A stretch of 64,000 bases of DNA from Desulfosporosinus youngiae DSM 17734 (GCF_000244895.1 NZ_CM001441.1:1550001-1614000); one strand, 5' to 3'; counted from the first letter of the stretch, positions 15,123-24,590 are shown. Translations and numbers: made by a program. The notes: generated by a model from the sequence alone, not told the origin.

Positions 15123-17651
15123 ATGAAAATTACACGCAGAAGGTTTCTGCAAGCTTCGGCAGCGACAGGGCTCTTAGTTGCTGGAACCGCAGGTTTTCCG
15201 GCTCTTCAAGCTCTCGCCCAAGGCGAGAGTACAGCCTCCAGTAAAGGAAAATGGGTGAGCACCCTCTGCCAAGGCTGTACCTCCTGGTGCGCCATGCAAG
15301 CCTATGTGGTCAATGGCCGGGTAGTCAAAGTCAGAGGAAACGAAAACAGTAAAGCCAGTCACGGCAAAATCTGTCCAAGACCTCATCTGGCCATCCAACA
15401 GGTCTATGATCCGGATCGGGTCAAGGTACCCATGAAGCGCACTAACCCTGTCAAGGGACGTAATGAAGATCCAAAGTTTGTCCCCATCACCTGGGAAGAA
15501 GCCATCGATACCATTACCGACAAAATGATGGAACTCCGTGAGAATAACGAACCTGAAAAATATGTCTATTTCCGGGGCCGCTATGGGGGCGCCACCGATA
15601 TCTCCTATGATGCCACCACCAAGGTTTTTGGCTCTCCCAATAATATCTCCCACAGCTCCATCTGTGCGGAAGCAGAGAAATTCGGCCCCTATTATACAGA
15701 AGCTTATTGGGACTATCGGGATTATGATTTAGCAGAAACCCGCTATGTCCTCAATTGGGGAGCAGATCCCGTTGCCTCTAACCGCCAGGTCCCCCATGTT
15801 ATGAATGTATGGGGTAATGTGGCGGATCAAGCAACGATTGTAACTATCGACCCACGCCTTTCTGCTTCGGCTGCTAAATCCCAGGAGTGGATGCCGGTTA
15901 TTCCAGGGGAAGATGGTGCCCTGGCCGTGGCCATTGCCCATGTTATTCTGACTGAAGGGTTATGGTATAAGGAGTTTGTGGGAGATTTCAATGAGGGAGT
16001 CAACCTCTTTAAAAAAGGTGTGACCGTTCCTGAAGAAGCCTTTACAGAAAACTATACTTCCGGCCTGGTCAAGTGGTGGAATCTAGAGCTGAAGGATCGC
16101 ACTCCGGAGTGGGCAGCTGAACGTGCCGGAGTACCAGCAGAGCAAATCATCCGCGTTGCCCGAGGATTCGCTAAAGCCGCACCCCGCGCTATTTCGTGGC
16201 TGTCCCCCGGCACTTCCATGCAGGTTCGTGGAGCTTATTCTACAATGGCAGCTCATGCTCTCAATGGTTTGGTAGGTTCAGTCGATAACGTGGGAGGAAC
16301 TTTAAGAGGCTCCAGTGTACCCACCGGCAAAATCCCTGGTTATGAAGCTTATCTGGATGATATCTCCAATAAGGGAACCAAAGCTAAAAAGATTGACCAA
16401 AGGGGTACTAAGGAATTCCCTGCCCTGAAAGATGGTAAATCCGGAGGTGGTGTTCTTACCAACCGCGTCGCCGATGCCATGCTGGATAAGAACCCTTATG
16501 AAATCAAAATGGCGATTGCCGATTGGTGTAACCTCCCCTTCTCCTGTACCGGTGCTCAGCGCTGGGAAAAAGCCCTGGAGCAGCTCCCCTTCCTGGCCCA
16601 TATTACTACTAACCCTTCTGAAATGACCCAGTATGCGGATATCGTCCTTCCCGCACCGATGCATGTCTTCGAGAAATGGTCCTTCAACAAGAGCAAAGCC
16701 AATAAATATGGATTTGCCTCAATTCAACAGCAGGTTATCGAGCCTCTTTGGGATGTGGTCAATGATGAAACCGGTGTCTCCTGGCTTATCGCCGAGTCCT
16801 TGGCCAAGAAAGGCTTCCCCAACCTGCTGGATTATTTCCGGAACGAATTTAAAGATCCCGAAACCGGTAAAGCACCAAGCAATCACGAAGAATTCACGAT
16901 GATAACCCTCAAGATGCTGACTCATACCCTCTGGGATCCCAGTGCCGAAAAAAAGGGAGATAAACTCAATGGCTGGCTGGATTTCGTGGACAAGGGAGTT
17001 TGGAATAGTGTTGAACCGCCTTATTTCAAAAACTGGGAAAGCTTTGGTACCAAGACAGCCAAGTTTGAGTTCTATAGTGAAACTCTGAAAGCGGCTCTCG
17101 AAGGTCATGCTGAAAAGCATAATACTACAATCGATGATGTTATGCAGGCGACCCACTACCTGGCCCGTGGAGAACAAGCCTTTGTTCCCCACTATGAAGA
17201 GCCCTTGCGTCATGGAGATGCCGCAGAATACCCCTTCATTTTCTTCGAGCATCGTTCAAGACTGAATCGGGAAGGCCGCTCAGCCAATACACTTTGGTAT
17301 CAAGAATTCAAGGATGTTGATCCCGGTGATGAGCCTTGGGATGATGTTGCTAAAATCAACCCTGCAGACGGAACAAGCCTGGGTATCAAAACCGGAGATG
17401 CCATCCGTATTACCTCTCCACAGGGAAGTATCACTTGTACCGCCAAGCTCTGGGAGGGTGTTCGCCCCGGCACAGTGGGCAAATGCTATGGCCAGGGACA
17501 TTGGGCCTATGGCAAGATTGCCTCTTTGGACTATGGTAAAAAGCCCCGGGGAGGAAACAATAACGAAATTCTTCCCTCAGACTTCGAGCGCTTAAGCGGA
17601 AGCACTGCCCGTCACGGTGGCGTAACCCGCATCAAAATCGAAAAAGTTTAA
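15123..17651 (+). CDS. arrA: Respiratory arsenate reductase catalytic subunit
   Basis: An 842-aa Tat-exported molybdopterin enzyme that reduces As(V) to As(III) outside the membrane. The start is ATG 15123 behind GAGGTGG; an in-frame GTG nine bases upstream is less likely. The Tat signal is RRRFLQASAATG. The [4Fe-4S] ligands are C49, C52, C56 and C84. Segments diagnostic of ArrA are present: RGRYGG (151-156), SPNNISHSSICAEAEKFGPY (171-190, Cys181 the Mo ligand), YWDYRDYD, GADPVASNRQVPH and DPRLSASAAKS. The length fits ArrA (about 850 aa). It is clearly distinct from the TtrA-like enzyme at 6693, which has a longer cluster-binding loop. Confidence 0.92.
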   Translation: MKITRRRFLQASAATGLLVAGTAGFPALQALAQGESTASSKGKWVSTLCQGCTSWCAMQAYVVNGRVVKVRGNENSKASHGKICPRPHLAIQQVYDPDRVKVPMKRTNPVKGRNEDPKFVPITWEEAIDTITDKMMELRENNEPEKYVYFRGRYGGATDISYDATTKVFGSPNNISHSSICAEAEKFGPYYTEAYWDYRDYDLAETRYVLNWGADPVASNRQVPHVMNVWGNVADQATIVTIDPRLSASAAKSQEWMPVIPGEDGALAVAIAHVILTEGLWYKEFVGDFNEGVNLFKKGVTVPEEAFTENYTSGLVKWWNLELKDRTPEWAAERAGVPAEQIIRVARGFAKAAPRAISWLSPGTSMQVRGAYSTMAAHALNGLVGSVDNVGGTLRGSSVPTGKIPGYEAYLDDISNKGTKAKKIDQRGTKEFPALKDGKSGGGVLTNRVADAMLDKNPYEIKMAIADWCNLPFSCTGAQRWEKALEQLPFLAHITTNPSEMTQYADIVLPAPMHVFEKWSFNKSKANKYGFASIQQQVIEPLWDVVNDETGVSWLIAESLAKKGFPNLLDYFRNEFKDPETGKAPSNHEEFTMITLKMLTHTLWDPSAEKKGDKLNGWLDFVDKGVWNSVEPPYFKNWESFGTKTAKFEFYSETLKAALEGHAEKHNTTIDDVMQATHYLARGEQAFVPHYEEPLRHGDAAEYPFIFFEHRSRLNREGRSANTLWYQEFKDVDPGDEPWDDVAKINPADGTSLGIKTGDAIRITSPQGSITCTAKLWEGVRPGTVGKCYGQGHWAYGKIASLDYGKKPRGGNNNEILPSDFERLSGSTARHGGVTRIKIEKV

Positions 17652-17677
17652 TTCACAAAACACGGAGGTGAATAACA

Positions 17678-18373
17678 TTGGCACGATATGGAATGGTCAT
17701 TAACTTGCATAAATGCGTGGGCTGCGGAGCCTGCGGCATTGCCTGCAAGAATGAAAATAACGTGGATCAGGGGATGTTTTGGGCCCATCATATTAAACAG
17801 ACAACCGGTGTCTTCCCCAATGTAACCTACGAATATGTCCCTACTCTTTGCAACCACTGTGATCATGCCGCCTGCGTCAGAGCTTGCCCCACCAAAGCCA
17901 TGTATAAGGATAATCAGGGGCTGACCCTTCATAATCCTAATAAATGCATTGGCTGTAAGAGCTGTATTCAAGCCTGCCCCTATGAAGTGATTAACTACAA
18001 CGCCAAGGAACCCCATGGCCATTGGCGGGATAAAACCTCTGTCATTGCACAGTGTACTACCAATGGAGCCGAAACAGCGGAAAAAGTCGGCGAAAAAATC
18101 CCCTACTATAACCCTGACCGGGCAGCTACCTATGCCGGTATCCGTCCCAAGGGCATCGTTGAAAAATGCACCCTGTGTGATCACCGTCTAGCCAAGGGAG
18201 AAATCCCCTATTGCGCCGCCTCTTGTCCTGCTGATGCTCGAACCGTTGGGGATTTTGATGACCCCACAAGCGAAGTCAGTCAGCTGATCGGTAAATATGG
18301 TTACAAGCAGTTAAAACCAAATGCCGGTACTCAGCCCAAAGTATTTTACATCAGAAATTTCCACCATTCATAA
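17678..18373 (+). CDS. arrB: Arsenate reductase iron-sulfur subunit
   Basis: A 231-aa four-cluster ferredoxin-type subunit. Its sixteen Cys are arranged as CVGCGACGIAC (about 13-23), CNHCDHAACVRAC, CIGCKSCIQAC and C-x2-C-x11-C-x3-C (about 168-186). It carries electrons from ArrC to ArrA. It is longer than the module-1 subunit because of an insert after the third Cys group, as in known ArrB proteins. The start is TTG or the ATG two codons on; the annotated start follows GGAGGTG. It lies 26 bp after arrA. Confidence 0.9.
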   Translation: MARYGMVINLHKCVGCGACGIACKNENNVDQGMFWAHHIKQTTGVFPNVTYEYVPTLCNHCDHAACVRACPTKAMYKDNQGLTLHNPNKCIGCKSCIQACPYEVINYNAKEPHGHWRDKTSVIAQCTTNGAETAEKVGEKIPYYNPDRAATYAGIRPKGIVEKCTLCDHRLAKGEIPYCAASCPADARTVGDFDDPTSEVSQLIGKYGYKQLKPNAGTQPKVFYIRNFHHS

Positions 18374-18391
18374 AAAGGGTTCATATTAAAA

Positions 18392-18423
18392 GTGCAAGCG
18401 GGTCGAAAACGGCCCGTTTGCAC
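18392..18423 (+). terminator. Hairpin between arrB and arrD
   Basis: A near-perfect 13-bp stem (GTGCAAGCGGGTC with GGCCCGTTTGCAC), short A-rich loop and no T-run. Its position before the chaperone gene parallels the hairpin at 9583-9610. Confidence 0.6.
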
Positions 18424-18452
18424 AATGTTAAGAATGAAAGGTTGGGTTAGGA

Positions 18453-19037
18453 ATGGTTACTCACGATACTGGCACTATAACCCAAGCGGCAAACTCCTAT
18501 AAGCTTCTCTCCCTGCTGTATGGTTTCCCCTCTGAGGCAATGGCAGAAGTGCTATCCCTTCTTAAAGAAACTCTTGAAAATTACAGACCTGATTTAATGC
18601 CTGTGGTATTAGAAATGGAAGAATACCTTATGGGCACAACAGATTTTGAGGTTCTTAACATAGAGCATGCCAAATTATTTGTTGGGCCTTTTGACCTCTT
18701 GGCACCACCGTATGGTTCCATCTATATCGACGGCCAGCGCAGACTCATGGGGGATTCCACGCTTAAGGTATTAGAAGCGTATGGAGACGCTGGGCTTAGG
18801 CTATCTGATGAATTTAAGCAACCTCCTGATCACATTATTACTGAGCTTGAGTTCGTCTATTACCTTATAGCGAAATACCTTGAGACGAAGGATAATCAAT
18901 GGCTTACTATGAAAGATACCTTTATGAACAACTATCTAAAGTCTTGGATAGCTGACTTTACCAACAGAATTGAAGAAAATGCCCAAAGCCTTTTTTACAA
19001 AGGATTAGCAAATTTAACTTTAGAATTGGTCAGCTAA
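18453..19037 (+). CDS. arrD: TorD-family chaperone for ArrA
   Basis: A 194-aa TorD-like protein. An N-terminal helix reads SYKLLSLLYGFPSEAM, a central HAKLFVGPFDLLAPPYGS segment follows, and PPDHIITELEFVYYL is the family signature. It is predicted to guide Mo-cofactor insertion and Tat export of ArrA. It lies about 80 bp after arrB behind a hairpin. It is only distantly related in sequence to the module-1 chaperone, as expected for partners of different enzymes. Confidence 0.85.
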   Translation: MVTHDTGTITQAANSYKLLSLLYGFPSEAMAEVLSLLKETLENYRPDLMPVVLEMEEYLMGTTDFEVLNIEHAKLFVGPFDLLAPPYGSIYIDGQRRLMGDSTLKVLEAYGDAGLRLSDEFKQPPDHIITELEFVYYLIAKYLETKDNQWLTMKDTFMNNYLKSWIADFTNRIEENAQSLFYKGLANLTLELVS

Positions 19038-19101
19038 TTAAGTCATTAGATAAATATGTGGGGTTAAGCAGAGTGCTGAGTAATGTTAACAGCATAGACA
19101 A

Positions 19102-19150
19102 AGGCCGGAACAAACGACATAAATGTGCCGTTTTTTCTGGCCTATTTTAT
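19102..19150 (+). terminator. Intrinsic terminator after the arr operon
   Basis: AGGCCGGAA pairs with TTCTGGCCT around an AT-rich interior and is followed by a T-rich tail. Confidence 0.65.
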
Positions 19151-19268
19151 ATCTTTTCATAAGGTAGTGATTGCATTCTGGAATGCCAGATCCGTTCAGC
19201 CGTGCGGCCTATTGTGAGTGGAAATAATTTGCGTTAAAGAATATATTTGTTGGACTGATTTCTTCATA

Positions 19269-19308
19269 TTGACGCCCTTCGATATGAGGCGTATAATAAA
19301 CATATCGA
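19269..19308 (+). promoter_or_regulatory. arsR promoter and ArsR operator
   Basis: TTGACG (19269-19274) and TATAAT (19292-19297) with 17-bp spacing. The inverted repeat TCGATATG (19279-19286) / CATATCGA (19301-19308) covers the spacer and the sequence downstream of the -10 box. ArsR bound here would block RNA polymerase until As(III) binds. The same promoter-operator lies at 348-388. Confidence 0.75.
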
Positions 19309-19332
19309 TAAAAATGGATATGAGGTGTAGAT

Positions 19333-19656
19333 ATGAATATGGAAAATAAATATCAAAATAACGCAAAAGTCTTTAAAGCGCTTTGCGATCCGAATCGGCT
19401 GATGATTATGGAAATGTTGCAAAGTGCTGAGAGATGTGCCTGTGAAATCCTTGAGGATTTGCAGATCGGACAATCAACCTTATCACACCACATGAAGATT
19501 CTCTGTGAATCAGGACTTGTGGATAGTCGAAGAGAAGGAAAGTGGATGTACTATTCTTTTAATAAGGAGGGGTGTGAAGCTGCAAAGAATCTGTTGGCTG
19601 AAATAACAAGTCAAAAAGAAAATAATAATGTGGGAGGTCGCAAATGTGAGTGCTGA
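19333..19656 (+). CDS. arsR: Arsenical resistance operon repressor
   Basis: A 107-aa ArsR/SmtB winged-helix repressor. The recognition helix region is [17 protein letters not shown]. The As(III)-binding pair C35/C37 lies in ERCACEIL, the position of the classic ELCVCDL site, and two further Cys end the protein (KCEC). The start is ATG 19333 behind GAGGTG; the promoter carries its presumed operator. The end overlaps acr3 by 11 bp, so repressor and pump are cotranscribed. Confidence 0.93.
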   Translation: MNMENKYQNNAKVFKALCDPNRLMIMEMLQSAERCACEILEDLQIGQSTLSHHMKILCESGLVDSRREGKWMYYSFNKEGCEAAKNLLAEITSQKENNNVGGRKCEC

Positions 19657-20722
19657 AGCCCAAACGAAATTATCTGTACTCGATCGCTTTCTAACTCTAT
19701 GGATTTTTCTTGCTATGGGGATAGGGGTGTTGGGGGGATACCTCTTTCCAAGCGTTGCCAAGACTTTAGAGAGTATGAGTACTGGTACGATTTCATGGCC
19801 TATAGCCATCGGTCTTATTATTATGATGTATCCGCCGCTGGCAAAGATAAAGTATGAGGAAATAGGCAAAGTAGCCCAAAATAAAAAGGTTCTCCTACTG
19901 TCCTTGGTTCAAAACTGGATAATCGGCCCTGCATTGATGTTTATCTTGGCTGTCTTATTGTTACCTGATATGCCGAACTATGCCATTGGCCTTATTATTA
20001 TTGGTCTAGCACGTTGCATAGCCATGGTTATTGTCTGGAATACGTTGGCCAAAGGAGATAATGAATATTGCGCTGCTCTAGTTGCCTTGAATTCTATCTT
20101 CCAGATCCTACTGTATTCGGTATATATATATTTCTTTGTCACCGTCTTACCTCAATGGTTAGGACTTTCCTGGGGTGGGCAAGTGATTCATGTTGCTATG
20201 GGGGATGTAGCTAAGAGTGTTTTAATCTATTTAGGAATTCCTTTTGCAGCTGGTTTTTTAACCCGATTTATTTTCTTAAGAATTAAGAACAAAGAGTGGT
20301 ATGAAAAGGTCTTTATTCCTAAAATATCGCCCCTTGCTTTAATAGCCTTGTTATATACCATTATTGTGATGTTTGTCTTAAAAGGACAATTTATCGTGGC
20401 ACTTCCTTTTCATGTGGTTCGCATTGCCATTCCGCTGTTAATCTATTTTGCCATTATGTTCTTGATCAGTTTTTATATGTCCTATAAGCAAGGTGTCAAC
20501 TATGAGCAGACAGTAACTCTTGCCTTTACCGCAGCCAGCAATAACTTTGAACTTGCCATAGCTGTTGCAGTTGCTGTTTTTGGAATCGCATCGGATCAAG
20601 CCTTCGCAGCCGTTATTGGGCCACTCGTTGAAGTGCCTGTGATGATTGCTTTGGTTAATCTCGCTTTTTACTTTAAGAGAAAGCACTTCGACAGAAAAGG
20701 GGTTGCAAATTCTAGTATCTAA
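19646..20722 (+). CDS. acr3: Arsenite efflux permease Acr3
   Basis: A 358-aa, about ten-helix membrane carrier of the Acr3/BASS family that exports As(III). I choose GTG 19646, behind GGGAGG, rather than ATG 19628. Conserved features are the TM4 Cys in [19 protein letters not shown], then [10 protein letters not shown], and TM9 with [18 protein letters not shown] containing the essential Glu. Its partner ATPase ArsA lies downstream after the IS110 insertion. Acr3 can act alone or with ArsA. Confidence 0.93.
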   Translation: MSAEAQTKLSVLDRFLTLWIFLAMGIGVLGGYLFPSVAKTLESMSTGTISWPIAIGLIIMMYPPLAKIKYEEIGKVAQNKKVLLLSLVQNWIIGPALMFILAVLLLPDMPNYAIGLIIIGLARCIAMVIVWNTLAKGDNEYCAALVALNSIFQILLYSVYIYFFVTVLPQWLGLSWGGQVIHVAMGDVAKSVLIYLGIPFAAGFLTRFIFLRIKNKEWYEKVFIPKISPLALIALLYTIIVMFVLKGQFIVALPFHVVRIAIPLLIYFAIMFLISFYMSYKQGVNYEQTVTLAFTAASNNFELAIAVAVAVFGIASDQAFAAVIGPLVEVPVMIALVNLAFYFKRKHFDRKGVANSSI

Positions 20723-20782
20723 AGAAAAGAAAAATAATGTTTAGGTATTAAATAATTTTACAAATAAATAGGAGTGATTAGT

Positions 20783-20881
20783 TTGAAAGAACCCGGAAAT
20801 ATGATCGCATTTAAAAAAGGTCATAACAAAATAAGCCTGCTAAATAGCGGCTTTCAAAAAAATTTGTTTGTAAGGTTTTAA
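20783..20881 (+). pseudogene. Short ORF fragment next to the IS110 end
   Basis: A TTG start with GGAGTG ahead opens a 32-codon frame that stops at 20879, inside the 3' end of the transposase gene. It could be the first part of a gene, formerly between acr3 and arsD, that the insertion removed or interrupted. No family is recognisable. Confidence 0.25.
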
Positions 20882-22134
20882 GTTGTATTAGGCATATCGG
20901 GTATTTGGTAGCCTAAAGTTTGCAGGTAGCGAATAGCCATTTCCTCAGTGATCTGCGATGCATAAGTTTGTTTTGGTTTGGAGTCGATTTTGTATAGTTC
21001 AAAATTAAACGTCTCACCCTTATCTAGCATATGGTAGATACATTTTAGCAGTGTATGTGCAATAGCAATAATGGCCTTTTTGTGACCTCGACGTTTCTTA
21101 ATCTGGTCATATCGGTTTTTGAAATACGGACACTTTTTACTCTTAATTGCAGCATTTGCACATTGAACTAGTAATGGCTTGATATATACACCAGCTCGTG
21201 AAATACGAACAGATTTCTTCTTGCCAGCACTTTCATTGTTTTGAGGAGTAACTCCAGCCCATGAGCATAGATGCTTGGAGGAATTAAAAACTGCCATATC
21301 GCTACCGATCTTACCGATTATAGCGATGGCAGTAAAAACATCCTTGATACTTGGCAATGATAAAATTATCTCTATTTGTGGCAAATAGGGCTGAGCTAAG
21401 CCTAAAACAACCCGTTCGATATCAGTTATATGTTTCTCGATGTTCTCAAGATGATGCAGACAAACACGCATTTTATCTGCTTGAGGCTTAGTTAAATTCC
21501 CATTGATTGATTTTGTAATTGTTTCTGCTTTATCTTGCATTCTTCCGTGTAACATTGATGAAACCTCGAAATCCATATCATCCGGATTATCAAGTATGTG
21601 ATTAATGATTCTCATCGAGCTTACGCCAAAAGTATCAGAAACAACACTAGAAATCATAATATTTGAAACAGTTAGAGAGTTTTGGATGCGGTTTTTCTCG
21701 CTTGACTTAACATTGATGAGCTTAAACCGATACCGCATTAAATCACGAATTTGACGAATTGGTAAGGGTGGTATAAAGCTACTGGGAACTAAACCGTGCT
21801 TATGTAAATCGCAAAGCCAAATAGAATCTTTCTTATCGGTTTTCTTGCCTCGAATACCTTTAACATACTTTGGATTAGCAACGACAACATCACAGTAATC
21901 TTCCAAAATGTTAAAAACAGGGTGCCAGTACTTGCCTGTAGACTCCATACAGACATGAACGCAAGAGTGAGCTTTCAACCAATCCAAAAGTTGAAGCAAA
22001 CTCTGGGTAAAGGTTGAAAATTGCCTCGTTTGGTAATCCGTAACCCCCGATTTGTTAGTAGTACCAACCGTTGCAACAACAAACTTCTTGTGGACATCAA
22101 TTCCACAGCAAATAGGAAAAACAATTTTGAGCAT
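20878..22134 (-). CDS. IS110-family transposase
   Basis: A 418-aa DEDD recombinase. The N-terminal RuvC-like domain shows CGIDVHKKFVVATV (first Asp), the MESTGKYWHP segment with the Glu, and KTDKKDSIWL with the final Asp pair. The C-terminal Transposase_20 domain has SLPSIKDV and LCSWAGVTPQNNESAGKKK, which contains the catalytic Ser region. I start at the Met 14 codons inside the longest frame because GGGGA precedes it. It is oriented against the ars genes and may be active, since the frame is intact. Confidence 0.88.
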   Translation of the reverse strand: MLKIVFPICCGIDVHKKFVVATVGTTNKSGVTDYQTRQFSTFTQSLLQLLDWLKAHSCVHVCMESTGKYWHPVFNILEDYCDVVVANPKYVKGIRGKKTDKKDSIWLCDLHKHGLVPSSFIPPLPIRQIRDLMRYRFKLINVKSSEKNRIQNSLTVSNIMISSVVSDTFGVSSMRIINHILDNPDDMDFEVSSMLHGRMQDKAETITKSINGNLTKPQADKMRVCLHHLENIEKHITDIERVVLGLAQPYLPQIEIILSLPSIKDVFTAIAIIGKIGSDMAVFNSSKHLCSWAGVTPQNNESAGKKKSVRISRAGVYIKPLLVQCANAAIKSKKCPYFKNRYDQIKKRRGHKKAIIAIAHTLLKCIYHMLDKGETFNFELYKIDSKPKQTYASQITEEMAIRYLQTLGYQIPDMPNTT

Positions 22135-22410
22135 AAACACATCCCCGCATAAGTTTATAGTGGATAAAGCAGACATTGACTGTTTGCTACATAATAAACG
22201 GGAATTGTTTATACAAGGATTAGTTTACGTGCTCTATGGCACACTTATTTGTACTTGAAAATAGCAAACGGCACATCTTAAAATGCGGGCAGGGTGCTAA
22301 ACCCTGGACCACTCACCTCCCCGTGCTCTGTAGTGTATCTGCTTATCCAATTGGATTATATCCACTAGGAGACACTTTCATAAATTTTTGTGCCTTGAGC
22401 ACAGCGAAAG
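22135..22410 (-). ncRNA. Candidate IS110 bridge RNA region
   Basis: This is the non-coding leader on the 5' side of the transposase gene. Read on the minus strand it contains several inverted repeats, including CCAGGGTTTAGCACCCTG, inside a G-rich stretch. Known IS110-group elements encode a guide-like bridge RNA here that pairs with target and donor. The structure was judged by eye only; exact ends and binding loops are not defined. Confidence 0.4.
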
Positions 22411-22424
22411 GAATGGAACTTAAA

Positions 22425-22820
22425 ATGAAAAAAATACAAATCTTTGAACCGGCGATGTGCTGTCCTACAGGCCTTTGTGGTGTCGGCGTTGACCAAGAAC
22501 TCCTCAGAATTTCAACGGTCCTCAGTGCCTTGAATAAAAAAGGTATCGAGGTTGAGCGATTCAATCTTACAAGTGCCCCAATGGAATTCGTTAATAACAA
22601 AACCATTAACGACCTCCTTAATACTAAAGGAGTCGATGATCTACCGGCTATCGTACTTGACGGGGAAATTGTCTTAACAGGAAGATATCCTTCCAATGAT
22701 GAATTTTGTAAAATTTTGGATTTACCCAGTGGAACTTTAAACGAAAAATCTAATCCATTTGAAGTCACTACCAAAAGCAGTTCAGATTCCTGTGATTGTT
22801 CAGATGGGGGATGTTGTTAA
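22425..22820 (+). CDS. arsD: Arsenite metallochaperone
   Basis: A 131-aa ArsD with the thioredoxin-like fold. It shows MKKIQIFEPAMCCPTGLCG with the As(III)-transfer cysteines C12, C13 and C18, and a Cys-rich tail (CDCSDGGCC). It hands As(III) to ArsA. The start is ATG 22425; the longer frame upstream is IS110 flank. The tail overlaps the region where arsA begins. After the IS110 insertion its transcription must come from read-through or a promoter in or near the element. Confidence 0.9.
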   Translation: MKKIQIFEPAMCCPTGLCGVGVDQELLRISTVLSALNKKGIEVERFNLTSAPMEFVNNKTINDLLNTKGVDDLPAIVLDGEIVLTGRYPSNDEFCKILDLPSGTLNEKSNPFEVTTKSSSDSCDCSDGGCC

Positions 22821-22821
22821 A

Positions 22822-24558
22822 ATGAAGGCATTTACTCCTGAGAAAATTCAATTGACAAAATATCTTTTCTATACAGGAAAGGGCGGTGTCGGCAAGACTT
22901 CAACAGCTTGCGCTACCGCGGTGAGCCTTGCGGATAATGGCAAAAAAGTTTTGCTTATTAGCACTGATCCTGCCTCCAATCTTCAAGATGTTTTCAAAAC
23001 TGACCTTAATAATAAGGGTGTGGCAATTAAAGAGGTCCCTAATCTTGTAGTGGCTAACCTTGATCCTGTACAAGCGGCTGCAGAATACCGCGAAAGCGTG
23101 ATTGCACCTTATCGGGGTAAACTTCCCGAGGTCGTTATCAAAAATATGGAGGAACAGCTTTCAGGGTCCTGCACCGTTGAGATTGCAGCTTTTAACGAGT
23201 TTTCCCAATTTATAACGGATGAAACAATGCAGGAAGAGTATGATCATATCATTTTCGATACGGCACCGACAGGTCATACGCTGAGAATGCTGCAGCTTCC
23301 CTCGGCGTGGAGTCAATTCATCAGTGAGAGCACGCATGGGGCATCTTGTTTAGGGCAACTCTCCGGTTTGGAGAGTAAAAAGGAAATGTATAAAAAAGCT
23401 GTAGAAACCTTAGCAGACGGTGACTTGACAACCCTTATTCTGGTTTCGCGTCCCGAAGAAACTCCGCTCAAAGAGGCTGTGCGAGCGTCGAAGGAGCTGG
23501 CGGATTTAGGAGTAAACAATCAAGTATTGATATTAAACGGAGTCCTTGCTTCCTATGATGATGCAATTTCCGAAAGTCTTTATCTCAAGCAACAGAAGGC
23601 ACTTGAAGAAATGCCAAAGGGTTTACGGAACTTACTCACCTATACGGTGCCACTCAGAGCGTATAATGTCACGGGGATAGAAAATGTCCGGGCTTTGCTC
23701 ACCCAGGACAACTTGTTTATTCATAAAGAAAGAATTCAGGAAGAAACCATTCCGCAGCTTAAAGATGTCATTGATGATCTGCATAACACCCATAAAAAGG
23801 TCATTTTTACGATGGGGAAGGGCGGGGTCGGTAAGACAACGATTGCAGCGGCCGTTGCCTTGGGATTATCGGAAAGAGGGAAAAAGGTGCATCTTACGAC
23901 CACAGATCCTGCGGCCCACCTCCGATTTGTCATCAATGAGAATAGCGGGATTACCTTAAGCCACATTGATGAGCAGGCAGAACTCAAAAAATATCAAGAG
24001 GAAGTCCTTTCTAAGGCAAGAGAAACAATGTCGGAGGAGGATATTGCCTATATCGAGGAAGACTTGCGTTCTCCTTGTACCCAAGAGATTGCAGTATTCA
24101 GAGCGTTTGCCCAAATTGTCGAGAAAGCCGAAGATCAAGTGGTGGTTATCGACACCGCGCCGACAGGGCACACCTTGCTTTTACTGGATTCCACCCAGAG
24201 TTATCACCAAGAGATTAAACGTTCACAAGGCGATATTCCGGAATCGGTGAAAAAACTTCTGCCGAGACTTCGAAATTCAGAGGAGACGGAAGTCATCATT
24301 GTTACCCTTGCGGAAGCTACACCGGTCTACGAAGCAATGCGTCTTGAAGGAGATTTGAAACGGGCAGGGATTGCGACGAAATGGTGGGTTATTAACTCTT
24401 CTCTGTATCGTACAGGAACCACCAATCAATTATTGGCGGCAAAGGCAAGTCATGAGATCGAGTGGATCAATAAGGTGGATGAACATTCAAAGGGGAATTT
24501 TGCTGTAATCCCGTGGAGCGCCGAAGACATTAAAGGAGATAAACTGCTTGAACTCTAG
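22822..24558 (+). CDS. arsA: Arsenite-activated pump ATPase
   Basis: A 578-aa ATPase made of two homologous halves. There are P-loops GKGGVGKTS (about 19-27) and GKGGVGKTT (about 331-339), each half followed by the switch/signature DTAPTGHTL. The metalloid-site Cys appear in SGSCTVEIA and SPCTQEIA. It energises As(III) extrusion through the membrane carrier and takes As(III) from ArsD. ATG 22822 follows GGGGGA at the end of arsD, only 1 bp after the arsD stop. Confidence 0.93.
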   Translation: MKAFTPEKIQLTKYLFYTGKGGVGKTSTACATAVSLADNGKKVLLISTDPASNLQDVFKTDLNNKGVAIKEVPNLVVANLDPVQAAAEYRESVIAPYRGKLPEVVIKNMEEQLSGSCTVEIAAFNEFSQFITDETMQEEYDHIIFDTAPTGHTLRMLQLPSAWSQFISESTHGASCLGQLSGLESKKEMYKKAVETLADGDLTTLILVSRPEETPLKEAVRASKELADLGVNNQVLILNGVLASYDDAISESLYLKQQKALEEMPKGLRNLLTYTVPLRAYNVTGIENVRALLTQDNLFIHKERIQEETIPQLKDVIDDLHNTHKKVIFTMGKGGVGKTTIAAAVALGLSERGKKVHLTTTDPAAHLRFVINENSGITLSHIDEQAELKKYQEEVLSKARETMSEEDIAYIEEDLRSPCTQEIAVFRAFAQIVEKAEDQVVVIDTAPTGHTLLLLDSTQSYHQEIKRSQGDIPESVKKLLPRLRNSEETEVIIVTLAEATPVYEAMRLEGDLKRAGIATKWWVINSSLYRTGTTNQLLAAKASHEIEWINKVDEHSKGNFAVIPWSAEDIKGDKLLEL

Positions 24559-24590
24559 TCTTTATCAACGACTAAGTGAGGGAATTAATA

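Larger units (their letters stand above)
20850..22410 (-). mobile_element. IS110-family insertion sequence (approximate ends)
   Basis: One transposase gene on the minus strand (20878-22134) with non-coding flanks splits the ars operon between acr3 and arsD. IS110 elements lack clear inverted repeats, so the ends are estimates: the left end close to the stop codon and the right end before the arsD ribosome site at about 22408. The 270-bp leader upstream of the transposase is rich in short stems and is where the bridge RNA of IS110-group elements lies. Confidence 0.75.
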
